Assembly: GCA_017656425.1 (NCBI GenBank) | Contig: JACDNV010000001.1 | Coordinates: forward strand, 1 to 64,000 | Length of the DNA: 64,000 nucleotides | Origin: Candidatus Neomarinimicrobiota bacterium | GTDB taxonomy: Bacteria; Fidelibacterota; UBA2242; B5-G15 | Direction: 5' to 3' | Shown here: piece by piece, positions 18,652-28,275 of the stretch | Layout: each line of letters starts with the position of its first letter | How positions within the stretch are numbered: the first letter of the stretch is position 1 | Notes under the pieces: generated by a model | Told to the model about the DNA's origin: nothing | Seen by the model: the letters and a program-made list of their open reading frames with translations, nothing else | The model's database searches: none | Position numbers and translations under genes: made by a program

Positions 18652-21600
18652 TTACTTAAGCAACATCATTTTCTTTATTTCAGTGTACTTACCTGCCTTA
18701 ATTCTGTAGAAATAAACACCCGACGGTAAATTCTTTGCGTCAAACCTAACCTGATGATACCCCTTATTCATGTATTTATTAACAAGAGTTTCAACTCTCT
18801 GTCCAAGAATATTGTATATACTCAGTGTTACATAACAATCCGTAGGTAATTGAAATTTTATATTCGTACTCGGGTTAAATGGGTTCGGATAATTCTGCAT
18901 TAGCTTGAATTCTTTTGGACCCGCTTCGGCAACATCGTGAATAGCTACCTCTGGACCAGCAATATACATACCTTTTACCTCTTCATCGGACAATGCACGT
19001 CCGTAAATTCTGAAATCAGCTAAAATACCTTTAAACTTATTTGTTCCTTTGTAATAATTCCCCAAAATTAAGTCATGCTCAGTTCCAATAGGCCCTTCAG
19101 TTTTATCCCAAATCGAAGCTACTTTTTCACCATTTATATATATAAACAAGGAATCCTGTATTCTATCACGTACACAAACTACGTGCATCCATTGATCATT
19201 CAAATCTTCTGGTAAATCATATTCGAGTTGTGTTTTACCAGTAGTATCTGTATCAGAAAACTTAACTGTATCCTGATTGCCATTGTCATCAATTGCAAAA
19301 CGTAACTCACCATTTTTAATTTCTGATTGTAACCATCTTGCACAACTATCTTCACTATGTGGAGCAAATGCAAAAGTACCTTTATAGAATATTGTTTGAT
19401 TCTGTGTAATATCAGTCTTAATCAAATATGCTACTGAGAATGACTCCTCGCTAAGTCTAATCAAACTATTATCAGGAACTCTAATAAGTGCAGTATCAGA
19501 AGCAGCAGAAAAATCCAGACCACCACCTGAAAAAATCGTCACCCATTCATCACCTTCAAAACCTTCCAGTGTTCCATCCAGCCCATTTACTATTTCCTCA
19601 GCCGTAGTTCCTGAGGTTTCATCAAGTTTCCAGTGAGCAATTTTTGCCATACCTAACTTACTACCTATTTCAGCAATTTCATCAGGGGTAAGTACATAAT
19701 TATATAATCTAATATCCTTTATATCTCCAGACATAGCAGTTTCAGATTCATCAGTCGATTCACCTATACATAATGGTTCGCCATTTGATATATCACCGGT
19801 TTCATCTTTGCAACCACCGATAAAAGCTCCATCAGCAAATATCATTAATGAATCGTATACTGCATCACGAATCGCAACTACATGTACCCAATCACCCGTT
19901 ACAAAAGCATCATCAGGTACTTCAAGTTTTGTTTTTGTAACATTATCATCAATGGTAAAACGGACAGTGGGACCACTAGTATGGAAAAGCTCGTAACGTT
20001 TTCCTGTAAATATGCTACCATCATGGGTTCCTTTAACTAACCAGCGGTCAGTATCAGTTGGTCTTGTTACATAACGTACAAACATTGATATTGTAAAACT
20101 TCTATCATCAAAATCAAGCGTATCTTTATGTGGAACTAGAATATGATGTCCATCTATATTATCAAAACGTACCCCACCATCTGGTAACCAGCACTCGGAA
20201 GTGTTAAGTCCTATTAATTTACCATCTATTCCATTCACTTTATCGTTAATTATATTTCCTGAACCCTCATCCATCGGCCAATGAGCTACAATACCAACTT
20301 TGAAACTTTCTCTTACCCAATCTATTGCAGCATCAATGAATTTATATGCAGTATCTGTCATTGAAGTATATGCTAACTCATGTATGCCAATTACTGCAAT
20401 TCGATGTTTCATCGAAATATCGTTAGCATTTCTTGTACCCTGTTCCACTCCATATATAACTAGTGTATCTTCACCAGCCTCAGCAATCGGTATAACAGGA
20501 ATTTGCGGTATTGATCCAACGATTAAACCAGAACCCGCTAAGCTTACCATATCTCCTTCATTAAACCCTGCTGCAAGTGGATGTCCTGAATTATCAACTA
20601 TTTTAACAGGTTTTACATCAATATTTGCAACAACCTTATCCACCATAAAATCAAACACACCGGGTTTTGCTGCCCATCCTTCAAGACATACGGTTGGTAC
20701 TGGTATATCTTTTATATATTTAACATCACCGGAACCAATACTTTCTGAAATGATTATAAAATCATATTTCTTCAAGTCTTCTATTACATCAGGATCACTT
20801 AAACTGCTACTTGGAATAATATCCGGGTATTGACCACCAGGTGTTTCTATTCCAGTATATCCCTGCTTACCAATCCAAATATAAAGTACTGAATCTCCAG
20901 ATGATAACTCATCTGGAATAGTAGCATCTTTACAAATAAGTGCAGTTTTACCTGATTTCAATTCCGGCATTTCCATTACCTCTGACCCTATTTGAATGTG
21001 CTGTACAGCAAGCCAACCCCAACCTCCTTGAAATGCATCTACAACTTCTATAAATATCTTTTTACCTGCATACGCTGAAAGATCAAGAGTATCTAATCCA
21101 AGGGAACCCTTATTGTGCAGATGAAGTGATCTTGCAAATGTAGTATCAGTCCCATCAATAACCCATACAGCTATACCAGATGATTCTGTTTTATAAAGTT
21201 CTGCAGTATTATCATCTAACTCAGGAGCTATATCACCACCACCACCAGAGGATATTACACTCAAAATTATTGGACCTTCTGCTGGAAGTTCAACAACTGG
21301 AGAACGAGCTACCTGATCATTTGTTTCACTATGGACATAGTCTCCGTGCATATTCAGTAAGAATGTGTTTAAGCTACCCTCAGTTATCCAGCCAATACGC
21401 GGTTTGCTAAGGATAAACTGTAATAGACCATTATCATCAACACGAGCATGATCTGGATCAGCACCAGGCTTCAAGCCGTTAAACGATAATAATGACCCAA
21501 CTGTCCACGCTATCCCTGCCTGAGGCAAATTACCATCGTTTTCTGTATCCCAGCCACCCGTTAACCTCTCATCTCCGGCAGTAGTAGGATCATCTTCTGA

Positions 21601-21750
21601 GGGAGGAGTAATTGCTGGATATCTACTAAAAAATTCAAATCCATGAGTATTCCCATTTTCAAAATCCCATATTATTGGCCACTCGCCATTTGCAAAAACA
21701 AATGTACCAATTAAAAACAAGGTTAATAAACATCCTGCTAATCTCTTCAT
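18652..21750 (-). CDS. T9SS-exported protein with ThuA-like module and two LamG-like domains
   Basis: The 1032-residue protein has a signal peptide (1-20) and a beta-rich N-terminal region to about 265. A Rossmann-like module at about 268-482 (KKYDFIIISESIGSGD, PTVCLEGWAAKPG, DNSGHPLAAGF, ending DAAIDWV) resembles the ThuA/class I amidotransferase fold. Two LamG/concanavalin-like domains follow at about 488-700 (VAHWPMDEGSG) and 706-925 (IAHWKLDETSG). A T9SS sorting domain closes it (LMQNYPNPFNPSTNIKF ... SGVYFYRIKAGKYTEIKKM). LamG folds usually bind glycans. The ATG has a GGAGG site 8 bases upstream. It follows a small gene that carries the same module. Function unknown, probably surface carbohydrate binding. 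Confidence 0.8.
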   Translation of the reverse strand: MKRLAGCLLTLFLIGTFVFANGEWPIIWDFENGNTHGFEFFSRYPAITPPSEDDPTTAGDERLTGGWDTENDGNLPQAGIAWTVGSLLSFNGLKPGADPDHARVDDNGLLQFILSKPRIGWITEGSLNTFLLNMHGDYVHSETNDQVARSPVVELPAEGPIILSVISSGGGGDIAPELDDNTAELYKTESSGIAVWVIDGTDTTFARSLHLHNKGSLGLDTLDLSAYAGKKIFIEVVDAFQGGWGWLAVQHIQIGSEVMEMPELKSGKTALICKDATIPDELSSGDSVLYIWIGKQGYTGIETPGGQYPDIIPSSSLSDPDVIEDLKKYDFIIISESIGSGDVKYIKDIPVPTVCLEGWAAKPGVFDFMVDKVVANIDVKPVKIVDNSGHPLAAGFNEGDMVSLAGSGLIVGSIPQIPVIPIAEAGEDTLVIYGVEQGTRNANDISMKHRIAVIGIHELAYTSMTDTAYKFIDAAIDWVRESFKVGIVAHWPMDEGSGNIINDKVNGIDGKLIGLNTSECWLPDGGVRFDNIDGHHILVPHKDTLDFDDRSFTISMFVRYVTRPTDTDRWLVKGTHDGSIFTGKRYELFHTSGPTVRFTIDDNVTKTKLEVPDDAFVTGDWVHVVAIRDAVYDSLMIFADGAFIGGCKDETGDISNGEPLCIGESTDESETAMSGDIKDIRLYNYVLTPDEIAEIGSKLGMAKIAHWKLDETSGTTAEEIVNGLDGTLEGFEGDEWVTIFSGGGLDFSAASDTALIRVPDNSLIRLSEESFSVAYLIKTDITQNQTIFYKGTFAFAPHSEDSCARWLQSEIKNGELRFAIDDNGNQDTVKFSDTDTTGKTQLEYDLPEDLNDQWMHVVCVRDRIQDSLFIYINGEKVASIWDKTEGPIGTEHDLILGNYYKGTNKFKGILADFRIYGRALSDEEVKGMYIAGPEVAIHDVAEAGPKEFKLMQNYPNPFNPSTNIKFQLPTDCYVTLSIYNILGQRVETLVNKYMNKGYHQVRFDAKNLPSGVYFYRIKAGKYTEIKKMMLLK

Positions 21751-21860
21751 AACAAAACCTCCATTTTTTTTGAATTAAATAATTTACTTAGCGAGAAAAG
21801 CAAGCTGCTCTCCCAGCTAAACGTAAAAATGTTTCTCTTAAAAATTTGTAACCGCATCTT

Positions 21861-22883
21861 TTATTTAACAAGAATCATTTTCTTAGAATCAATGAAATTA
21901 CCAGCTTCAATTTTATAGATATACTCACCAGCACTGAAATTGGACGCATCCCACGTAATGTTGTAAATCCCGGCTTCTCTGTAGTCATTTACCAGAGTAG
22001 CTATTTTACGTCCGAGTATATCATAAATACTTATTTTAACCCATGAATCTTTTCCGACAGAATATTCAATATTTGTTGTTGGGTTAAATGGATTTGGGTA
22101 GTTCTGCGCGAGGCTAAATCCAATCGGTACTCTATTACCCATATTTACAAAAGCGTTTGATTCTTCAGTAACCCAGTCAATTCCAGCCTTAATAAATTCC
22201 CATGCATCCTTTGTCATAGTAGGATATCCAACTTCATGAATACCAATAACAGCTACTCTATTTTCTATGGAATCACCCGCAAATGACTTAACACCAGGTT
22301 CTATTCCATAAATAACCAGCATTGAATCAAGAGAACTTAAAGCACCAATCTCAATAACAGGGATATCAAGCTCACCAGCAACAATAAGCCCATTTTGCTG
22401 ATCAGTGACCAATGTAACCTGATCATTTACATTATGTCCTGCAGATAACGCATGCCCGGTTTGATCCACTATTTTAACGGCTTCAGGTGCATAATTATTG
22501 ACAGCCCTATTTGCCATCCAATCCATTGCCCCGGGCTTGGCTAACCATCCTTCAGTGGTTACAAGCGGAATAGGTATATTTCTAAAACCTTTATCATCAT
22601 CTGGATGTTTACCTAAATCACCTGACCCAATGGTTTCTGATACAAAAGCAAAATCATATTGTTTGAATTCCTCTTCATACATATACTGTACTTCAGAACC
22701 CAGCGTTATCTCAACTTGGTATCCCCAATTTGTCAGTGAATCTTTAAATACTTGATCTGAACTCTCATTTCCGGTAATCAGCACACACTTCTTTTGACCA
22801 TATGAATGGTCACTAAACATTACAAAAGCAACAACCAAACTCAAAATGAAAACAAATTTCATTGGTAACATTTTCCTCTTCAT
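21861..22883 (-). CDS. Small T9SS-exported protein with stand-alone ThuA-like module
   Basis: The 340-residue protein has a signal peptide with a long hydrophobic core and a single Rossmann-like module at about residues 30-245 (CVLITGNESSD, YDFAFVSETIGSGDLG, PLVTTEGWLAKPG, DQTGHALSAGH, IGIHEVGYPTMT, GIDWV). A T9SS tail follows (LAQNYPNPFNPTTNIEY ... AGEYIYKIEAGNFIDSKKM). The module is a clear relative of that in the next gene downstream. The start at 22883 (MKRKMLPMKF) is set by AGGAGG just upstream; an in-frame ATG at 22910 would put that site inside the gene. It begins the unit ended by the terminator at 18582-18632. No catalytic triad is obvious. Confidence 0.75.
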   Translation of the reverse strand: MKRKMLPMKFVFILSLVVAFVMFSDHSYGQKKCVLITGNESSDQVFKDSLTNWGYQVEITLGSEVQYMYEEEFKQYDFAFVSETIGSGDLGKHPDDDKGFRNIPIPLVTTEGWLAKPGAMDWMANRAVNNYAPEAVKIVDQTGHALSAGHNVNDQVTLVTDQQNGLIVAGELDIPVIEIGALSSLDSMLVIYGIEPGVKSFAGDSIENRVAVIGIHEVGYPTMTKDAWEFIKAGIDWVTEESNAFVNMGNRVPIGFSLAQNYPNPFNPTTNIEYSVGKDSWVKISIYDILGRKIATLVNDYREAGIYNITWDASNFSAGEYIYKIEAGNFIDSKKMILVK

Positions 22884-23265
22884 ACTTCTCCTCCTTTTTT
22901 TAACACACATTATTCACATATTTTCTATCAAATAGCAAAAGGCTCTATCTTTTTTAATATATCTTACTAAACTAATCTCATTACCACCTCACTGCCTTGT
23001 AATATATAAACTATTCGATTAATAGGAAATTATCTTTTATTTAAGCGGTATGTTTTTTGAGTAAACGGTAAAATCAAAAAATTTTTATAATTCACTATTT
23101 CAAATTCAAGTGCAAACTATATATACTGAGAATTATTTAAATTTTCAATAAAACTTTTTTAGTATAAATTTAATTGTTTCTGAATTCTGAATAGGGAAAA
23201 ATAAGGAGATAACCTCCTGTGTATATTGAAATTTAAAAGAGAAAACAAAAATGCAGGAGATTATC
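22884..23265. other. AT-rich spacer, no recognised element
   Basis: About 380 bases between the start of the small T9SS gene and the transposase remnant. It should hold the promoter of the minus-strand surface unit, but I could not pick a convincing -35/-10 pair. No terminal inverted repeat of the decayed insertion sequence could be matched between this side and the far side. Confidence 0.4.
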
Positions 23266-23658
23266 ATGAGAAACTATATAATTTTAAACTCATTAAGAGA
23301 GATAATCAAAGAAGTATTGGAAGATATGCTTAGAGTGGAGAGGAATAATTATTTAGAAGGTGGATGAGATACAAAAGGCAATGGTATATTACATGAAGAA
23401 TTTGAAAACGATATTAGATGAGGTAAAAGAGTTAGATGTTCTAAACACAAGACAAGGGAAACTTAGCAGTAAGATTCTTATTTAAAGCAAAGGATATGCA
23501 AATAAGACAAGCTTGTAGAAGATTTGATTAATAATTTTTCTAAATCAAAAAATCAAAGATGTATCTTCCATATAATCAAGAACATATCGAACAAGGTAAG
23601 AGTGAAAAACAGAATTTCCATACTCAATGCTTTCAAAAAAGTAAGAAAAGTTTTATAA
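23266..23658 (+). pseudogene. Decayed IS256/Mutator-family transposase remnant
   Basis: Pieces in different frames follow the order of an IS256-type transposase. First is MRNYIILNSLREIIKEVLED with RVERNNYLEGG, stopped by TGA at 23365-23367. Then comes DTKGNG, a frame change at about 23386, and YYMKNLKTILDEVKELDV with NTRQGKLSSKIL. Last, from 23518, is EDLINNF and, after only a few residues, QRCIFHIIKNISNKV, a match to the family's QRC...H region. The middle of the protein with the catalytic Asp residues is missing, so an internal deletion occurred as well as stops and a frameshift. It cannot be active. No clear terminal repeats or target duplication were found. Confidence 0.75.
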
Positions 23659-23746
23659 TGAACTATATCGCTATTTATGTACTTTTATAAACACTTTTTC
23701 ATCTATCAGTTAACAGATTTTTTAAACTTACAGAAGACTTCTATTT

Positions 23747-24637
23747 TTATTCAGAATGGCGAAAGAAAACGAGTGCAATAATAATCAATCCCAGTCCGAG
23801 CCCTTGCAAAAACGTAATTGTCTCACCAAAGAAAGCATACCCAAAAAGTGATGCAAAAAATGGTGCAGTTAACTCAAGAGAAGATGTCACAGCTGTCTTC
23901 AACCTTTTTAGTCCTTCATAATAAAGCATATATCCTACGAACACAATTATCCCACTAATGATCTGATAATAATTTGAAATTGCAAGCCCAACGTAAATAG
24001 AAGTTATTATAGATAGAATAACCGAAGCTGTCAGAAATCTATAGAAAACGAGTGCCCCTGTATATAGTCCTGATAAATACTTTTTGGCTATTATGCCTGA
24101 TAGTGCCCACAAAATAGTCGAAATTAATACCAACAAATCACCATAGGTGCCAAGTTTAAGTGACTTCAAATTCTCTGTAGATTTTGTAGTAATCAAAAGA
24201 CTGGCTATTATCATTGAGATAATAAAAATATAATCAAAGCCCGTATGCTTTTCTTCACTAAATATAAATAACCCAAGAATAATTATGAAAATAGGTTGCA
24301 TATGACCGATTAATACTGCATTAATAACTGGAATATGATTGAAAGAATAAAAATAGAGCAAATCAGCAATGGTAGTCCCAATGATCCCTATAAACGCTAT
24401 TTTAATAAGATGGGACCTCTTCACTTTCAAAGATTCAATACCACTTGTTGAGACAATATATACAAATGCCATGACAGTTGTGACAATCGCTCTTATAGTT
24501 GTAGTCTGGATAAAGTTTGCATTTACGTAAGAATACCTTGCCACGATTGGCTCAAGCGCCCACATAACGGCTGCTGCGATTACACACAGTGCACCAAAGC
24601 CTTTCCTACCAATCAACTTTTCCACAACAATTCTCAA
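23747..24637 (-). CDS. EamA/DMT-family membrane permease
   Basis: The 296-residue protein consists of about ten hydrophobic helices in two similar halves, as in the drug/metabolite (EamA, RhaT-like) family. The first half opens GALCVIAAAVMWALEPIVARY and the second GDLLVLISTILWALSGIIAKKY, each with the family's W-A motif. Such carriers export or take up small metabolites; the substrate is unknown. The gene stands alone between a transposase remnant and the YhaN-like gene (83 bases from it). Confidence 0.88.
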   Translation of the reverse strand: MRIVVEKLIGRKGFGALCVIAAAVMWALEPIVARYSYVNANFIQTTTIRAIVTTVMAFVYIVSTSGIESLKVKRSHLIKIAFIGIIGTTIADLLYFYSFNHIPVINAVLIGHMQPIFIIILGLFIFSEEKHTGFDYIFIISMIIASLLITTKSTENLKSLKLGTYGDLLVLISTILWALSGIIAKKYLSGLYTGALVFYRFLTASVILSIITSIYVGLAISNYYQIISGIIVFVGYMLYYEGLKRLKTAVTSSLELTAPFFASLFGYAFFGETITFLQGLGLGLIIIALVFFRHSE

Positions 24638-24720
24638 AAATTCAACGCCTATAACTTAATTAATTTTATTTTAACGGGGTATAAATTTTTATTATTTAAA
24701 ATTATGTATTAAATACCCAA

Positions 24721-27066
24721 TTAGAATAGTGATGGAGTATTTTCTATGTGCGAATTCGTCTTATTTATATCATCAAGTACAAATACCTCTACAAGAGATT
24801 TTTCCACCCCTTGCAGCTTTTTCACTCTCTCAAGAATTTCTTCTTTTGCAGAAAAATAAACAATCTGCCATCCTTCCAGAGCCAGCTTTAGTAATATTTC
24901 AATTTCTTTTTCAAGTCTGTCGGGATCAGATTTTATAAAAGGATCATCCATTAAGAAAAATCCAGCCTCATTTTCCAGAATACTCTCAGCAAGGGATAGC
25001 CTCACAGCAAGGTACAGTTGATCATATGCACCAGCAGAGAGATTCTCTACTGGAATCTCAATATCATCTTTACCAATTAAATGTAAACGATTCTTTTCCA
25101 AATCATATGATATAGCTTTATACCTGTTCTCACTAAAATTTTTAAAATATTCCACAGCCTTTGACTTTTTGTCGAATAATTCCTTTATACTCTGTTTTTT
25201 TTCATTCTCAATTTCCTCCAATATTTGAATAGCAATTTTACAATCATCGAACATTTGTTGATGATGAGACAAAAACTCTATTAATTTATCCTTCAATTTC
25301 TCAATTTGGGATAATGAATCAATCCTAACCGGCTCATCTAAAAGCAGAATCTCATTCGACCTTTCTTCAAACTGATGAAACTTCCGTGTATATTCCTCTT
25401 TTGCTTTCTTCAAATTTTCCAGCTTTTCCTCTATCTTATCGAGTCTTGATTGATATTCATCAATCTTACCCGGAATATATTCAATATTAAGAGCACTTTC
25501 CTTAAAAGATTCATATTCTTTTAAAACTTCATCCCATCTGTCAAATTCCACAGCTTTATCCAGACCAAAAACCCTATAAAATTCTGATACTAAACTGGAT
25601 AATTCAGCTTCCAGTTTGTCTTTTTCTTCAACTTTCTTTGAATAGTCTTCAATATTTTCAACCTTAGCATTAATTAAAATATTTTTAATATTATTCTCTA
25701 AACTTTTAATCTTACTATATAACTCCTCAATCTCTTTATCAAGTATTGATATCTGATTTTCGCAATTTTCTATTGTATTTTTCTTTTTATTAATCTTTAT
25801 TTCAAATCTTTCAACCTCATCCATAAATCTCTGTATGTTTTTATGTATATCAGAAATATTCTCACTTCCTAGGCCTAATGGTGCAAGTTCATTCTTTATA
25901 TTTTCAAGAATGTGCACGAGCCTACCTTCTTTTCTCTTAAGCCAAACGACATTTACTGTTCCGGACAGAAGAGCTACTAGACTAATGAACGCAAATATAT
26001 TAGAAGCTATTTTCATACCAAACAGTGCAAATCCAAGTGAAGCAAGGAGGACTACAAAAGAAATGACAAACGAATAAATATATAGTACTTTACCAAATCT
26101 TTTACCAGCAAGATTCTCAGACTCTTCTTTGTATTTACCTATCTTCGGAATAACATTTTCAATCTGCAACTTCCTCTTCTTCAGAAGTTCATAATCAACT
26201 TCAAGATCAAAAAGCTCCTGCTTTAACCGGTTTACATCTTTTCGCAAATTCTCCAGAGTTTCTTTTTTCTCATTGATACTTTCTTGGTGATGCTTTATAC
26301 TTATATTAGCTTGATTTAATTCTTTCTCTGCTTCCTTATTTATAAATGATAGGTTTTTCAGCGCTTCTAACTTTTTTTCATAATTATTTTTTATTTCTAC
26401 TCCTATCTCATATTTTCTTCGTTTTTCAGCCTCTCGATAAATTGAAATAGTCTCCTGTAGCTTTTCTCTCTCATTTTCCATAGATACAATTAGCTTCTCT
26501 ACCTCGTCATAGCCTTTTGCATATGCTTTTTCAAGAAAATCCCCAATCTCATCGATTAGCTTCGTAGCTTGGCTTATCCTTGTTGCCAACTTCCTCGAGT
26601 TTTGATCATCTTTTATGTTAAATTTTTCCGTTAAATGACCGATTGAGAAAATTTTCTCTTTTACATCCTTTATTTTTTGTAAATTCAGCCCTGTCAATCG
26701 ATCAGCTATATCGTTATAGAATCCTGCCTCATTTTCTATTGTTAGATCGCTATTTCTTATTATAAAAATATTTCTGAAAATTGACGTATCAATGCCAATA
26801 ATATCCACAAGTGAACCATTCTCAGGTAATTTGACATCCCCATTCGATAACTCAATCACCAGATATCCGGATGGGCTTTCATTAACTCTATTAATATTAG
26901 GGAATGCCTTAGAATACTTTCCGAGCATAAATTTAATAATTGCTTCAAGAGTCAGAGTTTTGCCAGCTTCATTCTTACCCCAAAATAAAGTAAAATTTTT
27001 TAGACCAAACTTATCATGGTATCCGATATGTCCATATCTATCTATTCTAAATTCTTTAATTCTCAT
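24721..27066 (-). CDS. YhaN-like (SbcC/Rad50-type) coiled-coil ATPase
   Basis: The 781-residue SMC-like ATPase has an N-terminal half with Walker A GKNEAGKT (about residues 30-37) and a C-terminal half with the ABC signature (NLSAGAYDQLYLAVRLSLAE) and Walker B (FFLMDDPF). Between them lie long coiled coils. Where SbcC has a zinc hook, this protein has two hydrophobic helices (about 320-375; VLYIYSFVISFVVLLASLGF and a second), as in YhaN-type proteins, which suggests membrane attachment. It overlaps the nuclease gene upstream by 4 bases, so the pair should form one complex in DNA end processing or repair. Confidence 0.85.
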   Translation of the reverse strand: MRIKEFRIDRYGHIGYHDKFGLKNFTLFWGKNEAGKTLTLEAIIKFMLGKYSKAFPNINRVNESPSGYLVIELSNGDVKLPENGSLVDIIGIDTSIFRNIFIIRNSDLTIENEAGFYNDIADRLTGLNLQKIKDVKEKIFSIGHLTEKFNIKDDQNSRKLATRISQATKLIDEIGDFLEKAYAKGYDEVEKLIVSMENEREKLQETISIYREAEKRRKYEIGVEIKNNYEKKLEALKNLSFINKEAEKELNQANISIKHHQESINEKKETLENLRKDVNRLKQELFDLEVDYELLKKRKLQIENVIPKIGKYKEESENLAGKRFGKVLYIYSFVISFVVLLASLGFALFGMKIASNIFAFISLVALLSGTVNVVWLKRKEGRLVHILENIKNELAPLGLGSENISDIHKNIQRFMDEVERFEIKINKKKNTIENCENQISILDKEIEELYSKIKSLENNIKNILINAKVENIEDYSKKVEEKDKLEAELSSLVSEFYRVFGLDKAVEFDRWDEVLKEYESFKESALNIEYIPGKIDEYQSRLDKIEEKLENLKKAKEEYTRKFHQFEERSNEILLLDEPVRIDSLSQIEKLKDKLIEFLSHHQQMFDDCKIAIQILEEIENEKKQSIKELFDKKSKAVEYFKNFSENRYKAISYDLEKNRLHLIGKDDIEIPVENLSAGAYDQLYLAVRLSLAESILENEAGFFLMDDPFIKSDPDRLEKEIEILLKLALEGWQIVYFSAKEEILERVKKLQGVEKSLVEVFVLDDINKTNSHIENTPSLF

Positions 27067-28148
27067 CCCTGTATAGACTTAATCATCGCTTTTATAAAAA
27101 GTTCTTTTAATCTGTCTAACTTTTCTTTTTCAAAATTGTTGTTCTCAAGCCTTTTTTCAAACTCCTTAAACAACTCATCTTCAAGAATAGTACTTATGTC
27201 CCTATAATTTTCTTCACACTGAGGTGGATATCTTAAATTTAAATTATCAAGATGCTCAATTAGTCCCCTGTGAAAGGCTACCTCATCAAGCCCGTGAAGT
27301 GATTTATTAATATATCCACTAACTTTTAAAATTAAACTAGCATTCTCATTTATATCAGACAAAGCTTTTTTGACAATATCTAATGGATTCTTTCGTTCAA
27401 AGGGATCGAGATATATTTCTTTCAACTCATAGTAGAAACCATCCGTAACAATCTCCTCAATATTACTATTCTCAGTGTCTACTATCACTACTTTTCTTTT
27501 ACCAGTCTCTCTGCGTGTTATGGATACTGGTGAACCAGGATAGATAAAAAAACCCCCATGAAACTGCCTGACAGTGCAATTGGTATGGAAATGTCCTGCT
27601 AGTACAAAATCAACCCCCATCTCATCAAAGTATGATAATCTAAATGGCATATATCTATCATATCCTTCTTCTCCAAAATCACTAATAGAAAATAAAGAAT
27701 CAATTAATTCACCATGTATTAGTAGAAAATGTATCTCATCCTTATCCTTCATTTCATCAATTTTTCTTTTTAGCGCATACAGATTTTCCAAAACCTCATT
27801 CTGATTATAATTTTCAAAGGGCAATCCCCAGAAAACGCATCTGTCTATCCTGACAGGATCGCCTCTTCTTATAACTTCCACATTATCACCAAAGTGATAT
27901 CCCTCTTTATAAACATTTTTATCATGGTTTCCAGGAATTATCAAAATTCTTGCCCCTGTTTTTGAAAATAGACCCCGCAATTCAGCTCGTATCTTTTCAG
28001 CATCCATACCTGTATCAAAAAGGTCACCACTAATAGTAATAACCTGACAATCATTGTCATTTGCAATACGAATAATATTTTTTAATGCATCCCATCTTTC
28101 GTTACCAATATCCTTTAAATGTAGATCTGCAGTATGTAAAATCTTCAT
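27063..28148 (-). CDS. YhaO/SbcD-like DNA repair nuclease
   Basis: This 361-residue metallophosphoesterase begins MKILHTADLHLKD and carries the metal-binding motifs DLH, GDLFD, GNHD, HGE and GHFHTN in order, as in SbcD/Mre11 nucleases. It is shorter than SbcD and, with its partner, fits the YhaO branch. The ATG at 28148 has AGGA 6 bases upstream; an in-frame TTG 21 bases earlier is less likely. Its stop overlaps the ATPase start by 4 bases, implying translational coupling. Confidence 0.88.
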   Translation of the reverse strand: MKILHTADLHLKDIGNERWDALKNIIRIANDNDCQVITISGDLFDTGMDAEKIRAELRGLFSKTGARILIIPGNHDKNVYKEGYHFGDNVEVIRRGDPVRIDRCVFWGLPFENYNQNEVLENLYALKRKIDEMKDKDEIHFLLIHGELIDSLFSISDFGEEGYDRYMPFRLSYFDEMGVDFVLAGHFHTNCTVRQFHGGFFIYPGSPVSITRRETGKRKVVIVDTENSNIEEIVTDGFYYELKEIYLDPFERKNPLDIVKKALSDINENASLILKVSGYINKSLHGLDEVAFHRGLIEHLDNLNLRYPPQCEENYRDISTILEDELFKEFEKRLENNNFEKEKLDRLKELFIKAMIKSIQG

Positions 28149-28275
28149 ACTTAATCCTATCAATATCAAATTAATTTAAATTAAATATTCGTAATTGGTT
28201 ATAATAAAAAACAGAGAAAAATATTAAAAAATTATTACTTATTGAGCCTGATCATCTGCAAAAGGTGGTAATTAG

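Noticed and set aside
20300-20833. 177-codon plus-strand open frame inside the LamG-like gene
   Set aside because: It opposes a well-supported coding frame, has no ribosome site, and resembles no family.
21790-21830. Short inverted segments around AGCAAGCTGCTCTCCC
   Set aside because: The stem is interrupted and short, with no T-run, so it is not convincing as a terminator or operator.
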